From NCBI GenBank assembly GCA_023717605.1, contig JAMQPH010000730.1, forward strand, positions 1-33,336: a DNA stretch of 33,336 nucleotides. Direction: 5' to 3'. The stretch is from Pyrinomonadaceae bacterium (GTDB lineage: Bacteria > Acidobacteriota > Blastocatellia > Pyrinomonadales > Pyrinomonadaceae). The position numbers were made by a program, and so were the translations under genes. This document shows positions 25,546-33,336 of this stretch, piece by piece. How positions within the stretch are numbered: position 1 is the first letter of the stretch; every line of letters starts with the position of its first letter. The notes under the pieces were generated by a model. The model was not told the origin of the DNA and did no database searches. It worked only from the letters and a program-made list of their open reading frames with translations.

Positions 25546-27906
25546 ATGAAGACCGATACGAAAGTTTTGAAGCTCGTGAAAAAAACGGAGTCAGCTTCCG
25601 AGGCTGAGTCCGCGTCGGCTGAGGCCAAGGCTGCAACAGCGGATTTTGAGGGAGCGGCGCTCGCCAAGGAGCCCCCGCCCGCGCCGAAAGTTGTGGCGAA
25701 CGAAGGAACAAAATCTCCAGTAGTGACAAAGATGGTGCCCCAATCCAAAGCTCCGCGAACCCAGGCAGCGACACAACCTGCGCGTCTGGTTCCGGCAGCA
25801 AAAGGTCAAAGCAATTACCATGGACTTAGTCGCGAACAGATGGTCGCGATCTATCGCACGATGTATCTGTCACGCAAAATTGACGACAAAGAGATTCAGC
25901 TCAAGAGCCAGAACAAGGTCTTTTTCCAGATTAGCGGGGCGGGACACGAAGCCGTCCAGGTAGCCGCGGGAATGCTCCTCAAACCCGGTTATGATTGGTT
26001 CTATCCCTACTACCGGGATCGCGCTCTTTGTTTGCAGCTCGGGATGACTCCTCTGGAACAACTGCTTGCAGCTGTCGGCGCCGAGGCAGATCCAAACTCA
26101 CATGGTCGCCAGATGCCATCACACTGGGGCCATAAAAAGCTCAACATCGTCTCGCAGTCATCGCCTACGGGCACTCAATTGTTACAAGCGGTCGGCGCCG
26201 CGGAAGCCGGTTATCGCGTGAAGCTGATCAAGGAACTAAAGAACCGTGTCCAGAACTTTCATGCGGACGAAGTGGCGTACGTGTCACTCGGCGACGGCAC
26301 GACAAGCGAAGGCGAGTGCTGGGAAGCTCTGAACACCGCTTGCAATCTGAAACTGCCGGTTCTGTTTTTGCTGGAAGACAACGGTTACGCAATCAGTGTC
26401 CCGGTTGAAGTCCAAACGCCGGGTGGTGACTTTTCCAAGCTCCTGGAAAACTTCCCCAATCTCCATATCGAGAGATGCGACGGGACTGAAGTACTTGAGT
26501 CGTATGCTGCTTTGCAACGTGCCGTGCAGTACTGCCGCCAAGGCAAGGGACCGGCGCTGGTCCATGCAAAAGTAATCCGTCCCTATTCTCACTCACTTTC
26601 CGATGACGAACGGTTATATCGCCCCGACGAAGAACGCACGGCTGATTCCGAGCGCGATCCGGTCAAACGTTTTGGCGCGTTCCTGATAGAAGATGGCGTT
26701 ATCAGCCAGGATGAGTTACAGCGGATCAAAGATGCAGTAGATCGGGAGGTGAATGAAGCTGCGGACCAGGCTTTGGCGAGTCCGCAACCCGCTCCCGAAA
26801 CGGTGAAGCTTTACGTCTATTCACCCGATGTCGATCCTTGCGGCAGGGAGTTTGACACAGAAGAAGGCGCCGAGCTCTCCGGAAACCCTGGGACTATGGT
26901 TGACCTCATCAACCGCTGCCTGCATACGGAGATGGCGCGAGATCCTCGGATCGTCGTCTTTGGCGAAGACGTTGCCGACTGTTCGCGTGACACTTATCTC
27001 GAAAAGGTCAAAGGGAAGGGCGGGGTCTTCAAGGTAACGGCTAACCTGCAGAAAAAGTTTGGCAGCGCGCGAGTGTTCAATTCTCCTCTCGCCGAGGCCA
27101 ACATCGTCGGACGTGCTATTGGCATGGCTACCCGTGGACTGAAACCGGTGGTGGAGATCCAATTCTTTGATTACATCTGGCCGGCCATGCACCAGATTCG
27201 CAATGAACTGGCGCTGTTACGTTGGCGCTCGGGCAACGAATGGAAAGCGCCTCTGGTGATTCGTGTGCCTATCGGTGGGTATCTTAAAGGCGGGGCAGTT
27301 TATCACTCGCAGTCCGGGGTCTCTACCTTTACTCAGATTCCAGGTTTGCGTGTGGTCTATCCTTCAAATGCGTTGGACGCTAATGGTCTCCTGCGTACCG
27401 CGATTCGCTCGGACGATCCCGTTCTGTTTCTCGAGCACAAACATCTTTACCGGCAGGCGTACAACAAATCGCAATACCCGCCCGACGATTTCATGATTCC
27501 TTTCGGCAAAGCGAAAACGGTGCGTGAGGGAAACGATATGTCGATCATCACCTATGGGGCCCTTGTGCAACGCTCCGTGGTGGCGTCTAAGCAGGCCGAG
27601 CAGCAGGGAATCAGCGTGGAAGTCATTGATCTCCGTTCACTCTCTCCCTACGACTGGAATGCGATTGTGGCTTCCGTGAAGAAGACGAATAAGGTAATTG
27701 TTGCTCACGAAGACTCGCTATCTTTCGGCTACGGCGCTGAGATCGCCGCGCGGATTTCCAGCGAGCTTTTTGAATATCTCGATGCCCCCGTACGGCGCGT
27801 CGCTGCACTCGATACCTTCGTCGCTTACGCACCTCAGCTTGAAGATGTAATCCTCCCACAAGCGACTGACGTAGCGAAGGCAATTGACGAACTACATAAC
27901 TACTGA
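25546..27906 (+). CDS. Fused alpha/beta thiamine-dependent 2-oxoacid dehydrogenase E1 (2-oxoisovalerate type)
   Basis: A 786-residue protein joining the E1 alpha and beta subunits. Residues 1-88 are Ala/Pro/Lys-rich and disordered-looking. Residues about 95-430 are alpha: [19 protein letters not shown], then the thiamine pyrophosphate motif with [15 protein letters not shown] (GDG at 249-251) and DNGYAIS (Asp278-Asn279). Residues about 470-786 are beta: [56 protein letters not shown]. In many bacteria alpha and beta are separate genes. Branched-chain 2-oxoacids are the best guess because the acyl-CoA dehydrogenase is close by; pyruvate is not excluded. No lipoyl-carrying E2 or E3 gene is in the window, so those must come from elsewhere. 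The Shine-Dalgarno is weak (GTGAAGT). Confidence 0.92.
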   Translation: MKTDTKVLKLVKKTESASEAESASAEAKAATADFEGAALAKEPPPAPKVVANEGTKSPVVTKMVPQSKAPRTQAATQPARLVPAAKGQSNYHGLSREQMVAIYRTMYLSRKIDDKEIQLKSQNKVFFQISGAGHEAVQVAAGMLLKPGYDWFYPYYRDRALCLQLGMTPLEQLLAAVGAEADPNSHGRQMPSHWGHKKLNIVSQSSPTGTQLLQAVGAAEAGYRVKLIKELKNRVQNFHADEVAYVSLGDGTTSEGECWEALNTACNLKLPVLFLLEDNGYAISVPVEVQTPGGDFSKLLENFPNLHIERCDGTEVLESYAALQRAVQYCRQGKGPALVHAKVIRPYSHSLSDDERLYRPDEERTADSERDPVKRFGAFLIEDGVISQDELQRIKDAVDREVNEAADQALASPQPAPETVKLYVYSPDVDPCGREFDTEEGAELSGNPGTMVDLINRCLHTEMARDPRIVVFGEDVADCSRDTYLEKVKGKGGVFKVTANLQKKFGSARVFNSPLAEANIVGRAIGMATRGLKPVVEIQFFDYIWPAMHQIRNELALLRWRSGNEWKAPLVIRVPIGGYLKGGAVYHSQSGVSTFTQIPGLRVVYPSNALDANGLLRTAIRSDDPVLFLEHKHLYRQAYNKSQYPPDDFMIPFGKAKTVREGNDMSIITYGALVQRSVVASKQAEQQGISVEVIDLRSLSPYDWNAIVASVKKTNKVIVAHEDSLSFGYGAEIAARISSELFEYLDAPVRRVAALDTFVAYAPQLEDVILPQATDVAKAIDELHNY

Positions 27907-28128
27907 CCTTCCTGGAACCTTCCTAAATCCCACCGCCGCCAAGATGTAGTACCTGTATGGTTGTATGTTGGGTTTCTTTGCAGATTGACCGGACGCTGGT
28001 TCCGCTTTTTGCAGGTTGTTACTTTGTGATAATCCAAGCAATAGTTTGGCATTGATATTGCCAACTTGCTGTGTGATTTACCCCGTAGTATCTGCCTGTT
28101 ACCCCTGCAAACAGGGACCTCTAATTAG

Positions 28129-28344
28129 GTCAAACTAAAGATCTTTACGGTTTGGGCCGTATCGCCAGACAATAAGTTCTCGAAACTAGGCCAGATCGTG
28201 AATACCGGCAAACGTAACGAAGCCGAAATCACATCCGAAGTCGCGCTGCCGGATTTCGGTTTGCTGGTGACAATGGAGGACGCGACTGGAACCGTTGCAA
28301 ATCCGCTGGGACCGGCCATCGGGGTAGTTGAAATCGTGCCATAA
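28129..28344 (+). pseudogene. 71-codon remnant of a longer protein gene
   Basis: The frame runs from a TAG (28126-28128) to a TAA (28342-28344). It has no start codon ahead of the conserved part and reads naturally as the C-terminal part of a larger beta-rich protein: LKIFTVWAVSPDNKFSKLGQ, IVNTGKRNEAEITSEVALPDFG, LLVTMEDATGTVANPLGPAI, GVVEIVP. The region just upstream (27907-28128) shows no matching coding sequence in any frame, so the 5' part is deleted or rearranged. I recall similar endings (VTPDG..L.L.N.GNR.EA...T...DFGLFVT.E) in long Acidobacteriota proteins, without a known function. Two hairpins close behind it would be its old terminator. Confidence 0.6.
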
Positions 28345-28361
28345 CGCTGTATTCGCAAGCA

Positions 28362-28385
28362 AAGACAGCCAGGATTGGCTGTCTT
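28362..28385 (+). terminator. Hairpin 1 after the pseudogene
   Basis: A perfect 10-bp stem (AAGACAGCCA/TGGCTGTCTT) around a GGAT loop, immediately 3' of the pseudogene fragment. Confidence 0.6.
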
Positions 28386-28387
28386 AG

Positions 28388-28416
28388 ACAAGGCCGCCGC
28401 TTGAGGGCGGCCTTGT
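28388..28416 (+). terminator. Hairpin 2 after the pseudogene
   Basis: A perfect 11-bp GC-rich stem (ACAAGGCCGCC/GGCGGCCTTGT) with a 7-base loop, followed by TCCATTT. Two terminator-like hairpins lie in a row, separated by two bases. Confidence 0.65.
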
Positions 28417-28482
28417 TCCATTTGGGGTAGAACATAAAAACTCTGGCGCTTCTCTTTTTCAATGGGTTAAGATACTGGCATT

Positions 28483-28545
28483 GGGGAGGCCCGGCCGGCC
28501 AACCGCCTACTCCCCGAAACTCCGAACGGCACGAATCAATCGTGC
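28483..28545 (+). other. Possible structured leader of the protease gene
   Basis: GGGGAG (28483-28488) can pair with CTCCCC (28510-28515) across a CCGGCCGG-containing loop. GCACGA (28529-28534) pairs with TCGTGC (28540-28545). The stems lie 100-160 bases before the protease ATG, in a stretch with no coding frame I can support. It matches no riboswitch class that I know; it could be a leader RNA structure or chance GC-rich folding. Confidence 0.25.
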
Positions 28546-28645
28546 GGCTCCGCAAGCTCCAAAAGGCGTTACCCCTCCCGGTGCTTGCTAAACAATCAAA
28601 TTATCGCCGTTTCCCCCGGTTTTACCCCCATGGTGATTAACGATC

Positions 28646-29803
28646 ATGCTCAAACGAATTTCCCCCCTTCCATTTATCGCCGCCTTCGTCTTGACTGCTT
28701 ACCTACCCCAGTCGACGCCGGCTCAGGAATCTCTTCCGGAACTGGTCAGACGTGTTAAGCCCGCAATTGTTGCTATCATTACCTACGACGCAAAGGGCGA
28801 CACCCTGACGACCGGAAGCGGCTTTTTCATCCGTCCTGGAGAAGTCGTTACAAACTTGCACGTCATTCGTGGAGCGCATCGCACCGACGTCAAGACTCTG
28901 GATGGCAAGGGTCGTGTTTATGAAGTTGCCGGACTCCTTGCGGTCGATGAGGAAGGTGACCTCGCCCTGATGCGCGTGAACATGTCGCCTGACCGACCTC
29001 GTTCCAGCGAACTCTCTGCTAGCTTGCCGGAGGAGGGCGAGACAGTTTTCGTGATCGGCAACCCACTAAAGTTGGAAGGTTCGGTCAGCAACGGTATCGT
29101 CTCCGCGGTTCGCGAAGTGCCTGGGGTAGGCAAGATAATCCAAACGACCGCACCGATATCGCATGGAAACAGCGGCAGTCCGATCTTCAATCTGAAGGGT
29201 CAAATTGTCGGAGTGGTCACCGTCAAGGTTACTAACGGGCAAAACATTAGTCTGGCGATCGGCTCAGACCGAGTGCGGGAGCTGAAGCCGGGTGCGCTGC
29301 GCAGCCTGGCTGAGATACCGTCGAAAGACAAGACACTCGACGTGGGTGAAGCGCTGTATCGAACGGGACTCGATTCCTTGTGGCTGGGAAACTACGACCA
29401 TGCGGTGAGTTATTTCGAAAATGCCGTCAACAGAAATCCGAAACGCGGGGACGCCTGGATTCAAGTAGGTTACTGCAAAGTGAAGCAGGGCAAGAACGAG
29501 GAAGCAATCAAAGCCTACCAGAACGCTTTGCAACTCAAACCCAGCTCCGAAGAAGTGCTAAACAAGTTGGGTGATGCTTTTTATTATGCCGGTCGAATGC
29601 CTGAAGCTATCCAGTCATACAAAGAAGCCGCTCGGCTGCACCCGGAGAGGGCCGAGGCCTTTTACAACCTCGCGCTCGTCTACTTTGAGAGTGGTAACCA
29701 GCAACTCGCTCAGTCTCATGCTCGCGCGCTCCAACAGCTGGATGAGAAGCTCTACGAGAGGTTCTTGAGTGAGACGAAAGGCGGAGTTGGTGGTCAGCAG
29801 TAA
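28646..29803 (+). CDS. Secreted trypsin-like serine protease with C-terminal TPRs
   Basis: A 385-residue exported protein: signal peptide (about 1-27), a Deg/HtrA-like trypsin domain (about 29-215), then four TPR-like helix pairs (about 230-370). The catalytic triad is His72 in VTNLHVI, Asp105 in EGDLALM and Ser176 in HGNSGSP. HtrA proteases normally carry PDZ domains after the protease; here TPRs take their place (ALYRTGLDSLWLGNYDHAVSYFENAVNRNP, then three further copies). It probably acts in the periplasm or outside on misfolded or specific partner proteins recruited by the TPRs. The start is set by the signal peptide; the Shine-Dalgarno is weak. The final GGVGGQQ tail is flexible. Family assignment of the protease is firm; the partner is unknown. 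Confidence 0.9.
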   Translation: MLKRISPLPFIAAFVLTAYLPQSTPAQESLPELVRRVKPAIVAIITYDAKGDTLTTGSGFFIRPGEVVTNLHVIRGAHRTDVKTLDGKGRVYEVAGLLAVDEEGDLALMRVNMSPDRPRSSELSASLPEEGETVFVIGNPLKLEGSVSNGIVSAVREVPGVGKIIQTTAPISHGNSGSPIFNLKGQIVGVVTVKVTNGQNISLAIGSDRVRELKPGALRSLAEIPSKDKTLDVGEALYRTGLDSLWLGNYDHAVSYFENAVNRNPKRGDAWIQVGYCKVKQGKNEEAIKAYQNALQLKPSSEEVLNKLGDAFYYAGRMPEAIQSYKEAARLHPERAEAFYNLALVYFESGNQQLAQSHARALQQLDEKLYERFLSETKGGVGGQQ

Positions 29804-29839
29804 CACCTTCTGCGTAACAGCACCAACTCTAAACGCTTC

Positions 29840-30844
29840 TTAGGCTTTCATCTTTTGAATGATCGCATCCGCAAACTCGACCGTTCTGGCGGTACCGCCG
29901 ATGTCTCGCGTCAGCACTTTGCCTTCCTCGAAGACTTTCAACATGGCACTTTCAGTCTTGTCTGCCGCTTCGCGTTCGCCAAGATAGCGCAGCATGAGGA
30001 TGCCTGATTGAAGCAGTGCCGTCGGGTTCGCGATCCCCTGTCCGGCGATATCCGGCGCCGACCCGTGTACGGCCTCAAATACTGCTCCGAGTTCGCCAAT
30101 GTTTGCGCCCGGAACCAGGCCCAAACCGCCAATTAGTCCCGCACACAAATCCGAAACGATGTCACCGTAAAGATTCTCCAGCAGCATCACGTCAAACTGT
30201 TCGGGACGCATCACAAGTTGCATGCATGCGTTGTCGATGATCTTGTCGTCAGCCTCGATTTCGGGATATTCCGTCGCGACTTTCCTGAAGCAATCCAGAA
30301 ACAACCCGTCAGACAATTTCATGATGTTGGCTTTATGTCCGCAGGTTATTCTCTTTCGACCCTCACGCCGCGAATACTCGAAAGCATAACGCGCTATCCG
30401 AGTCGACGCTTTTTCCGTAATGATCTTCAGGCTTTCCACCACTCCGGGAACTACGACGTGCTCCAGGCCCGCATACAGGCTTTCCGTATTCTCTCGAACG
30501 ATCACGAGGTTAAGCTCGGGATAGCGACAGGGAACGTTTGGAAGCGCGCGAATGGGGCGCAGGTTGGCATAAAGATCGAGCGCTTTACGCAGGCCTACAT
30601 TGACCGACGTGAAGCCTTTTCCAATGGGCGTGGTGACCGGACCCTTGAGCGCGACCTTGTTACGCTTGATTGACTCAAGCAACTCTGGTGGTAGCGTAGT
30701 GCCAAACTTTTCCAGTGCCTGGGCGCCCGCATAGTGAGTTTCCCAGCCGACATCTACGCCCACTGCCTCGATGATTCGGACCACAGTTGACGCGACTTCG
30801 GGGCCGATGCCGTCGCCCGGAATCAGTGTGATAGTATGTTTCAT
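29840..30844 (-). CDS. NAD-dependent isocitrate dehydrogenase (isocitrate/isopropylmalate family)
   Basis: A 334-residue cytoplasmic oxidoreductase of the IDH/IPMDH family, which converts isocitrate to 2-oxoglutarate with CO2 release in the citrate cycle. Substrate residues are visible in [21 protein letters not shown] (Ser80, Asn82) and [13 protein letters not shown] (Tyr124). Lys171 lies in [13 protein letters not shown], and metal-binding Asp228 and Asp232 lie in [13 protein letters not shown]. The cofactor loop reads [13 protein letters not shown]: Asp265-Ile266 stand where NADP enzymes have Lys-Tyr, which points to NAD. Length suits the short NAD-type bacterial IDH; 3-isopropylmalate or homoisocitrate dehydrogenase are the alternatives, less likely given the SVN motif. 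It faces the protease gene with a 36-bp gap. Confidence 0.88.
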   Translation of the reverse strand: MKHTITLIPGDGIGPEVASTVVRIIEAVGVDVGWETHYAGAQALEKFGTTLPPELLESIKRNKVALKGPVTTPIGKGFTSVNVGLRKALDLYANLRPIRALPNVPCRYPELNLVIVRENTESLYAGLEHVVVPGVVESLKIITEKASTRIARYAFEYSRREGRKRITCGHKANIMKLSDGLFLDCFRKVATEYPEIEADDKIIDNACMQLVMRPEQFDVMLLENLYGDIVSDLCAGLIGGLGLVPGANIGELGAVFEAVHGSAPDIAGQGIANPTALLQSGILMLRYLGEREAADKTESAMLKVFEEGKVLTRDIGGTARTVEFADAIIQKMKA

Positions 30845-30848
30845 AAGG

Positions 30849-31012
30849 TTAGTCAGTCAGTTGTCCGTGGTCAGTTGTTATTTGTCGGCCTCCCCCAGAG
30901 AAGTCTGCTATTCCCCCAGCCTTCATCGAGTGAAATCAAAACACAGGATAAAGCCACAACTGACAACTGACAACTGACTACGAACCACTGACAACTGACT
31001 ACGGACCACTGA
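30849..31012. repeat. ACTGACAACTGACTACG tandem repeat with an inverted partner
   Basis: Two tandem 21-bp units (30966-30986 and 30987-31007) differ at one base (CGAACC versus CGGACC), and the start of a third follows. An inverted copy of the same sequence is at 30858-30878 (19 of 21 matching). It lies between the IDH start and the glycine oxidase start, so it is part of the divergent leader region. Confidence 0.8.
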
Positions 31013-31019
31013 GCAGAAG

Positions 31020-32174
31020 ATGAATCAATTACCACCCACAGCAGATGTAGTCGTCATAGGCGGCGGCGTGATTGGACTCACCATCGCGCGTTCCCTTGCT
31101 CTGCGAGGGGTCAGGGACGTCCTGTTAGTCGAGCGCGCAAGACTCGGGGCAGAAGCTTCCTCCGCCGCTGCGGGAATGCTGGCGCCGCAAGCCGAGGCGG
31201 ACGAGGCGGACGACCTTTTCAGTCTTTGCTGCCAGAGCCGCGATATGTACCCTACTTTTGCAGCGGCCTTGCGCGAAGAGACAGGAATAGACAGCGAACT
31301 CGATCGGACCGGAACGCTTTACCTGGCTTTCACTGATCGCGATCAGACGGAGATCGAGCACCGCTACGACTGGCAAGTCCGCGCTGGACTGAACGTCCAA
31401 AAGCTGGAACCCACCGAAGCGCGAACTCTGGAGCCATGCATTTCTGAAGGCATTCGCGGCGCTTTGAAGTTTCCCAACGATATTCAGGTAGAGAACCGCC
31501 GCCTGCTGAGCGCGTTAATCGCGTCGAACGAAAAGCTGGGTGTGCGGCTCATGACGGGCACGACTGTGGAGTCAATCAGAATCCACCGGGGAGGAACCGA
31601 AGGTGCCGAGACTTCGCGTGGCTTCGTTAGTACCGGCAAAATCGTAGTCTCCGGGGGCGCGTGGAGTTCATTTATCCGGGTCCCGGATGCAGCCTTTCCG
31701 AAAATACACATCGAGCCAGTGCGAGGGCAGATGGTTTGCTTTGACTCAACTGGATCCCCGCCCATTGCACGCCACGTCATCTACAACCCGCGTGGGTACC
31801 TTGTGCCACGGCGCGATGGTCGAGTCCTTTCAGGCTCTACTACCGAACATGCTGGCTTTGATAAAGTGGTGACTGCCACCGGAGTTCACTCAATCTTGTC
31901 TAACGCTCTGCAAATTTCGACGCGGATTTCAGATCTACCGCTAGTTGGTGTCTGGGCGGGTTTGCGTCCCCGTGCCGAGGACAGTTTGCCGGTGCTTGGT
32001 CCATGTGAGGAAATCCGAGGGTTGGTGTTTGCGACCGGACACTATCGCAATGGCATTCTGCTGGCACCGATCACCGGAGAGTTGATTGCCGGCGCGATTG
32101 TGGATAATGTCGTTTCTCTGGACCTTAGTGCTTTTAGTCCCGATCGTTTTACCGGTGTAGGCTTGAACTCGTGA
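31020..32174 (+). CDS. thiO: FAD-dependent glycine oxidase (ThiO-like)
   Basis: A 384-residue DAO-family flavoprotein. The FAD-binding dinucleotide motif is VVVIGGGVIGLTIARSLALRG (from residue 10). The second adenine-binding acidic residue is in LLVERARLGAEASSAAAGMLAP, a signature of the glycine oxidase/ThiO group. RPRAEDSLPVLGP and FATGHYRNGILLAPITGELIAGAI near the C-terminus form the substrate and FAD closing region, typical of ThiO. The enzyme makes the dehydroglycine used for the thiazole half of thiamine. No other thiamine genes are in the window; a role in amino-acid oxidation remains possible. The start at 31020 has only AGAAG upstream. A strong imperfect hairpin follows at 32195-32263. 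Confidence 0.88.
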   Translation: MNQLPPTADVVVIGGGVIGLTIARSLALRGVRDVLLVERARLGAEASSAAAGMLAPQAEADEADDLFSLCCQSRDMYPTFAAALREETGIDSELDRTGTLYLAFTDRDQTEIEHRYDWQVRAGLNVQKLEPTEARTLEPCISEGIRGALKFPNDIQVENRRLLSALIASNEKLGVRLMTGTTVESIRIHRGGTEGAETSRGFVSTGKIVVSGGAWSSFIRVPDAAFPKIHIEPVRGQMVCFDSTGSPPIARHVIYNPRGYLVPRRDGRVLSGSTTEHAGFDKVVTATGVHSILSNALQISTRISDLPLVGVWAGLRPRAEDSLPVLGPCEEIRGLVFATGHYRNGILLAPITGELIAGAIVDNVVSLDLSAFSPDRFTGVGLNS

Positions 32175-32194
32175 ACCCCGCACGAAGGAAGCAG

Positions 32195-32263
32195 GTAGTT
32201 CAGAGTTCAACCTTTAGGTTGCGCGTTGCAATGACGCAAGCTAAAGCTTGAACTCTAAACTAC
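32195..32263. repeat. Long imperfect hairpin with 29-bp arms
   Basis: The arms at 32195-32223 and 32235-32263 pair at 26 of 29 positions (for example GTAGTT...AACTAC and AGAGTTCAA...TTGAACTCT) around an 11-base loop. It is too long and too evenly imperfect for a simple terminator, so it is probably another dispersed palindromic repeat, though it may also end thiO transcription. Confidence 0.7.
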
Positions 32264-32283
32264 TTGATCAACCTCGTGAACAA

Positions 32284-33336
32284 ATGGACCGATTTCTGAT
32301 GAATCCGTACTGCCTAAGATTTCTGATTCTGGTCTTTGCTTGCATCCTACTGGCACCTCCGTCTGGCTTTGCCCAGAACGGTCAACTCCGGGGATTGCCG
32401 GAGGTAACGCCAGACACGCGAACGGCCCAGGCCTTGTACGAAGAAGTGAATAACTATCTCGATAAGAGATTCGCCGAATTCAACAAACAGAATCTAGCCT
32501 ACGATCCAAAACTGGAGGCCACGACCAAACAGCAGCAGAAAGACCTCGCCGCGCGCAACGCCGCTGTCCTTGAAGCTCGACTCCACGTCAGAACCGCGAG
32601 CGGTAGCGACCGGGTCTCTGGTGAGCGCAACGCCGCTGAAGTACGAAGCGACGCCAGAACCGTGAGCGGTAGCGACCGCGCGGGTGCGCGCAACACCAGT
32701 GTGCTTGAATCACAAACAGATCTTTATTACCTGGGCATGCTCCATCATCTATCCGGCAACTCGGACGCCGCGCTCAAGGCGATGCGCCGTTTCATTGCCG
32801 AGAGTCCTGCCGGAGAGAAGCCCCAGGTAGCGCGGGCTGTGCTGGTTCTACATGCGATCAAGAGGAACCTGCTTCCCGAAGCAGAGAGAACGGTTGATGC
32901 TTATGTAAACACCCAACCACAAGACCTCGATGAGCTCTATGGAATGGAAACATTGCTGACCGATGCTTTTCACACTAAGAAAGACTATGAACGCATGGCC
33001 GAGCACGCTAAGGGAATGGTAAAGGCGGCGACGCTCGCGATGGAGTCGAAGAAACTTACCGGGTACAAACGAGACGAGAGGTTATTCAAGTCGGCATCGT
33101 TTCTTGCTGATGCCCTGGAGAAACTAAATAGGCAAGCGGCGGCGCTGGTGGTCTTGCATGACCTGTTTAAGCTTTCAGTCTCATTGCCGTCCGCCAATCT
33201 AAATCGGATGGCCCGGATAAGGCTTGCCAGTCTGGATCCGTCGGCAAATCCGTTCAGCCTGCTGGAGAAAACCGCAGGCAGCAGTGGAGTTATCAACCCG
33301 CCGGAGATCATCGGCACCGAGTGGATAGACCAGAAA
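32284..33336 (+). CDS. Secreted protein with possible TlpA-like C-terminus (partial, cut by window end)
   Basis: An open frame of 351 codons that runs off the window. Residues 1-36 are a signal peptide (FLILVFACILLAPPSGFAQ). The middle holds helical repeats (YYLGMLHHLSGNSDAALKAMRRFI, then further TPR-like pairs). The last visible residues, VINPPEIIGTEWIDQK, resemble the start of a TlpA/AhpC-TSA thioredoxin domain (a P.I....W....P..L pattern), so a secreted disulfide-handling protein is likely; this is inference, since no CxxC motif is in the window. ATG 32284 or ATG 32299 could be the start, and neither has a clear Shine-Dalgarno. Codons from 32587 to 32685 are two copies of a dispersed DNA repeat, translated in frame. 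Confidence 0.75.
   Translation, partial: MDRFLMNPYCLRFLILVFACILLAPPSGFAQNGQLRGLPEVTPDTRTAQALYEEVNNYLDKRFAEFNKQNLAYDPKLEATTKQQQKDLAARNAAVLEARLHVRTASGSDRVSGERNAAEVRSDARTVSGSDRAGARNTSVLESQTDLYYLGMLHHLSGNSDAALKAMRRFIAESPAGEKPQVARAVLVLHAIKRNLLPEAERTVDAYVNTQPQDLDELYGMETLLTDAFHTKKDYERMAEHAKGMVKAATLAMESKKLTGYKRDERLFKSASFLADALEKLNRQAAALVVLHDLFKLSVSLPSANLNRMARIRLASLDPSANPFSLLEKTAGSSGVINPPEIIGTEWIDQK
32553..32709 (+). repeat. In-frame dispersed repeat (family C) inside the last gene
   Basis: Two copies of AGAACCGnGAGCGGTAGC followed by GACCGnG lie at 32587-32615 and 32653-32685. They are separated and flanked by three GCGCAAC-type units (32553, 32625, 32688). The first and third flanks share GCGCAAC, then CTTGAA (32553-32574 and 32688-32709), as if an original site had been duplicated. 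The insert is a multiple of three, so the frame stays open. The translated repeat (RTASGSDR, RTVSGSDR) is unlike the helical sequence around it. Confidence 0.75.

Noticed and set aside
30966-31012. CRISPR-like tandem repeats
   Set aside because: Units are directly adjacent without spacers and too few; no cas gene is nearby.

Overview
The window is about 33 kb of moderately GC-rich bacterial chromosome with no phage, plasmid or rRNA backbone. My best guess is a soil Acidobacteriota, Blastocatellia-like lineage. The grounds are the mixture of families (Hsp20-Lon pair, fused alpha/beta 2-oxoacid dehydrogenase E1, FHA-GAF-sigma54 activator, GT-C glycosyltransferase, secreted beta-helix giant) and the very many short dispersed repeats between genes. 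This is inference, not a database result. No tRNA, rRNA or CRISPR array was seen.

Layout. (1) 1-3.1 kb: Hsp20 and Lon, a proteostasis pair, closed by a bidirectional hairpin. (2) 3.1-13.7 kb: the most unusual part. A 2021-residue secreted beta-helix/Calx-beta/lamin-tail protein lies downstream, on the minus strand, of three tandem phage-tail-collar paralogues, each with an HxH motif. Around them are a SAM methyltransferase, a GNAT acetyltransferase and two homologous small proteins that look like DUF6916, one with a twin-arginine signal. Nothing else phage-like is present, so I propose a host-encoded cell-surface or secreted appendage/adhesion locus. (3) 13.8-21.5 kb: a COG1926-like phosphoribosyltransferase, a flippase-like LPG_synthase_TM membrane protein, an orphan MacB/FtsX-type permease, a PMT/ArnT-like glycosyltransferase followed by a secreted 5'-nucleotidase/CpdB-like phosphoesterase, and a small secreted hypothetical protein. 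(4) 21.9-27.9 kb: an FHA-GAF-AAA+-Fis sigma54 activator, an acyl-CoA dehydrogenase, a small TPR protein and a fused E1 alpha/beta thiamine dehydrogenase, all co-directional. The two enzymes suggest branched-chain keto acid/acyl-CoA oxidation. (5) 28.1-33.3 kb: a pseudogene fragment with two hairpins, a secreted trypsin-like protease with TPRs, a probable NAD-type isocitrate dehydrogenase, a ThiO-like glycine oxidase, and a secreted protein cut by the window end that may be a TlpA-like thioredoxin.

Intergenic DNA holds at least six kinds of short repeat. One locus shows a hairpin element inserted into another palindromic repeat with a visible 9-bp duplication. Another repeat occurs twice, in frame, inside the last gene. 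Ribosome binding sites are strong (AAGGAG) for the tail-collar genes and the giant gene and weak in several other places. Several starts were therefore moved from the longest possible frame to an internal codon.
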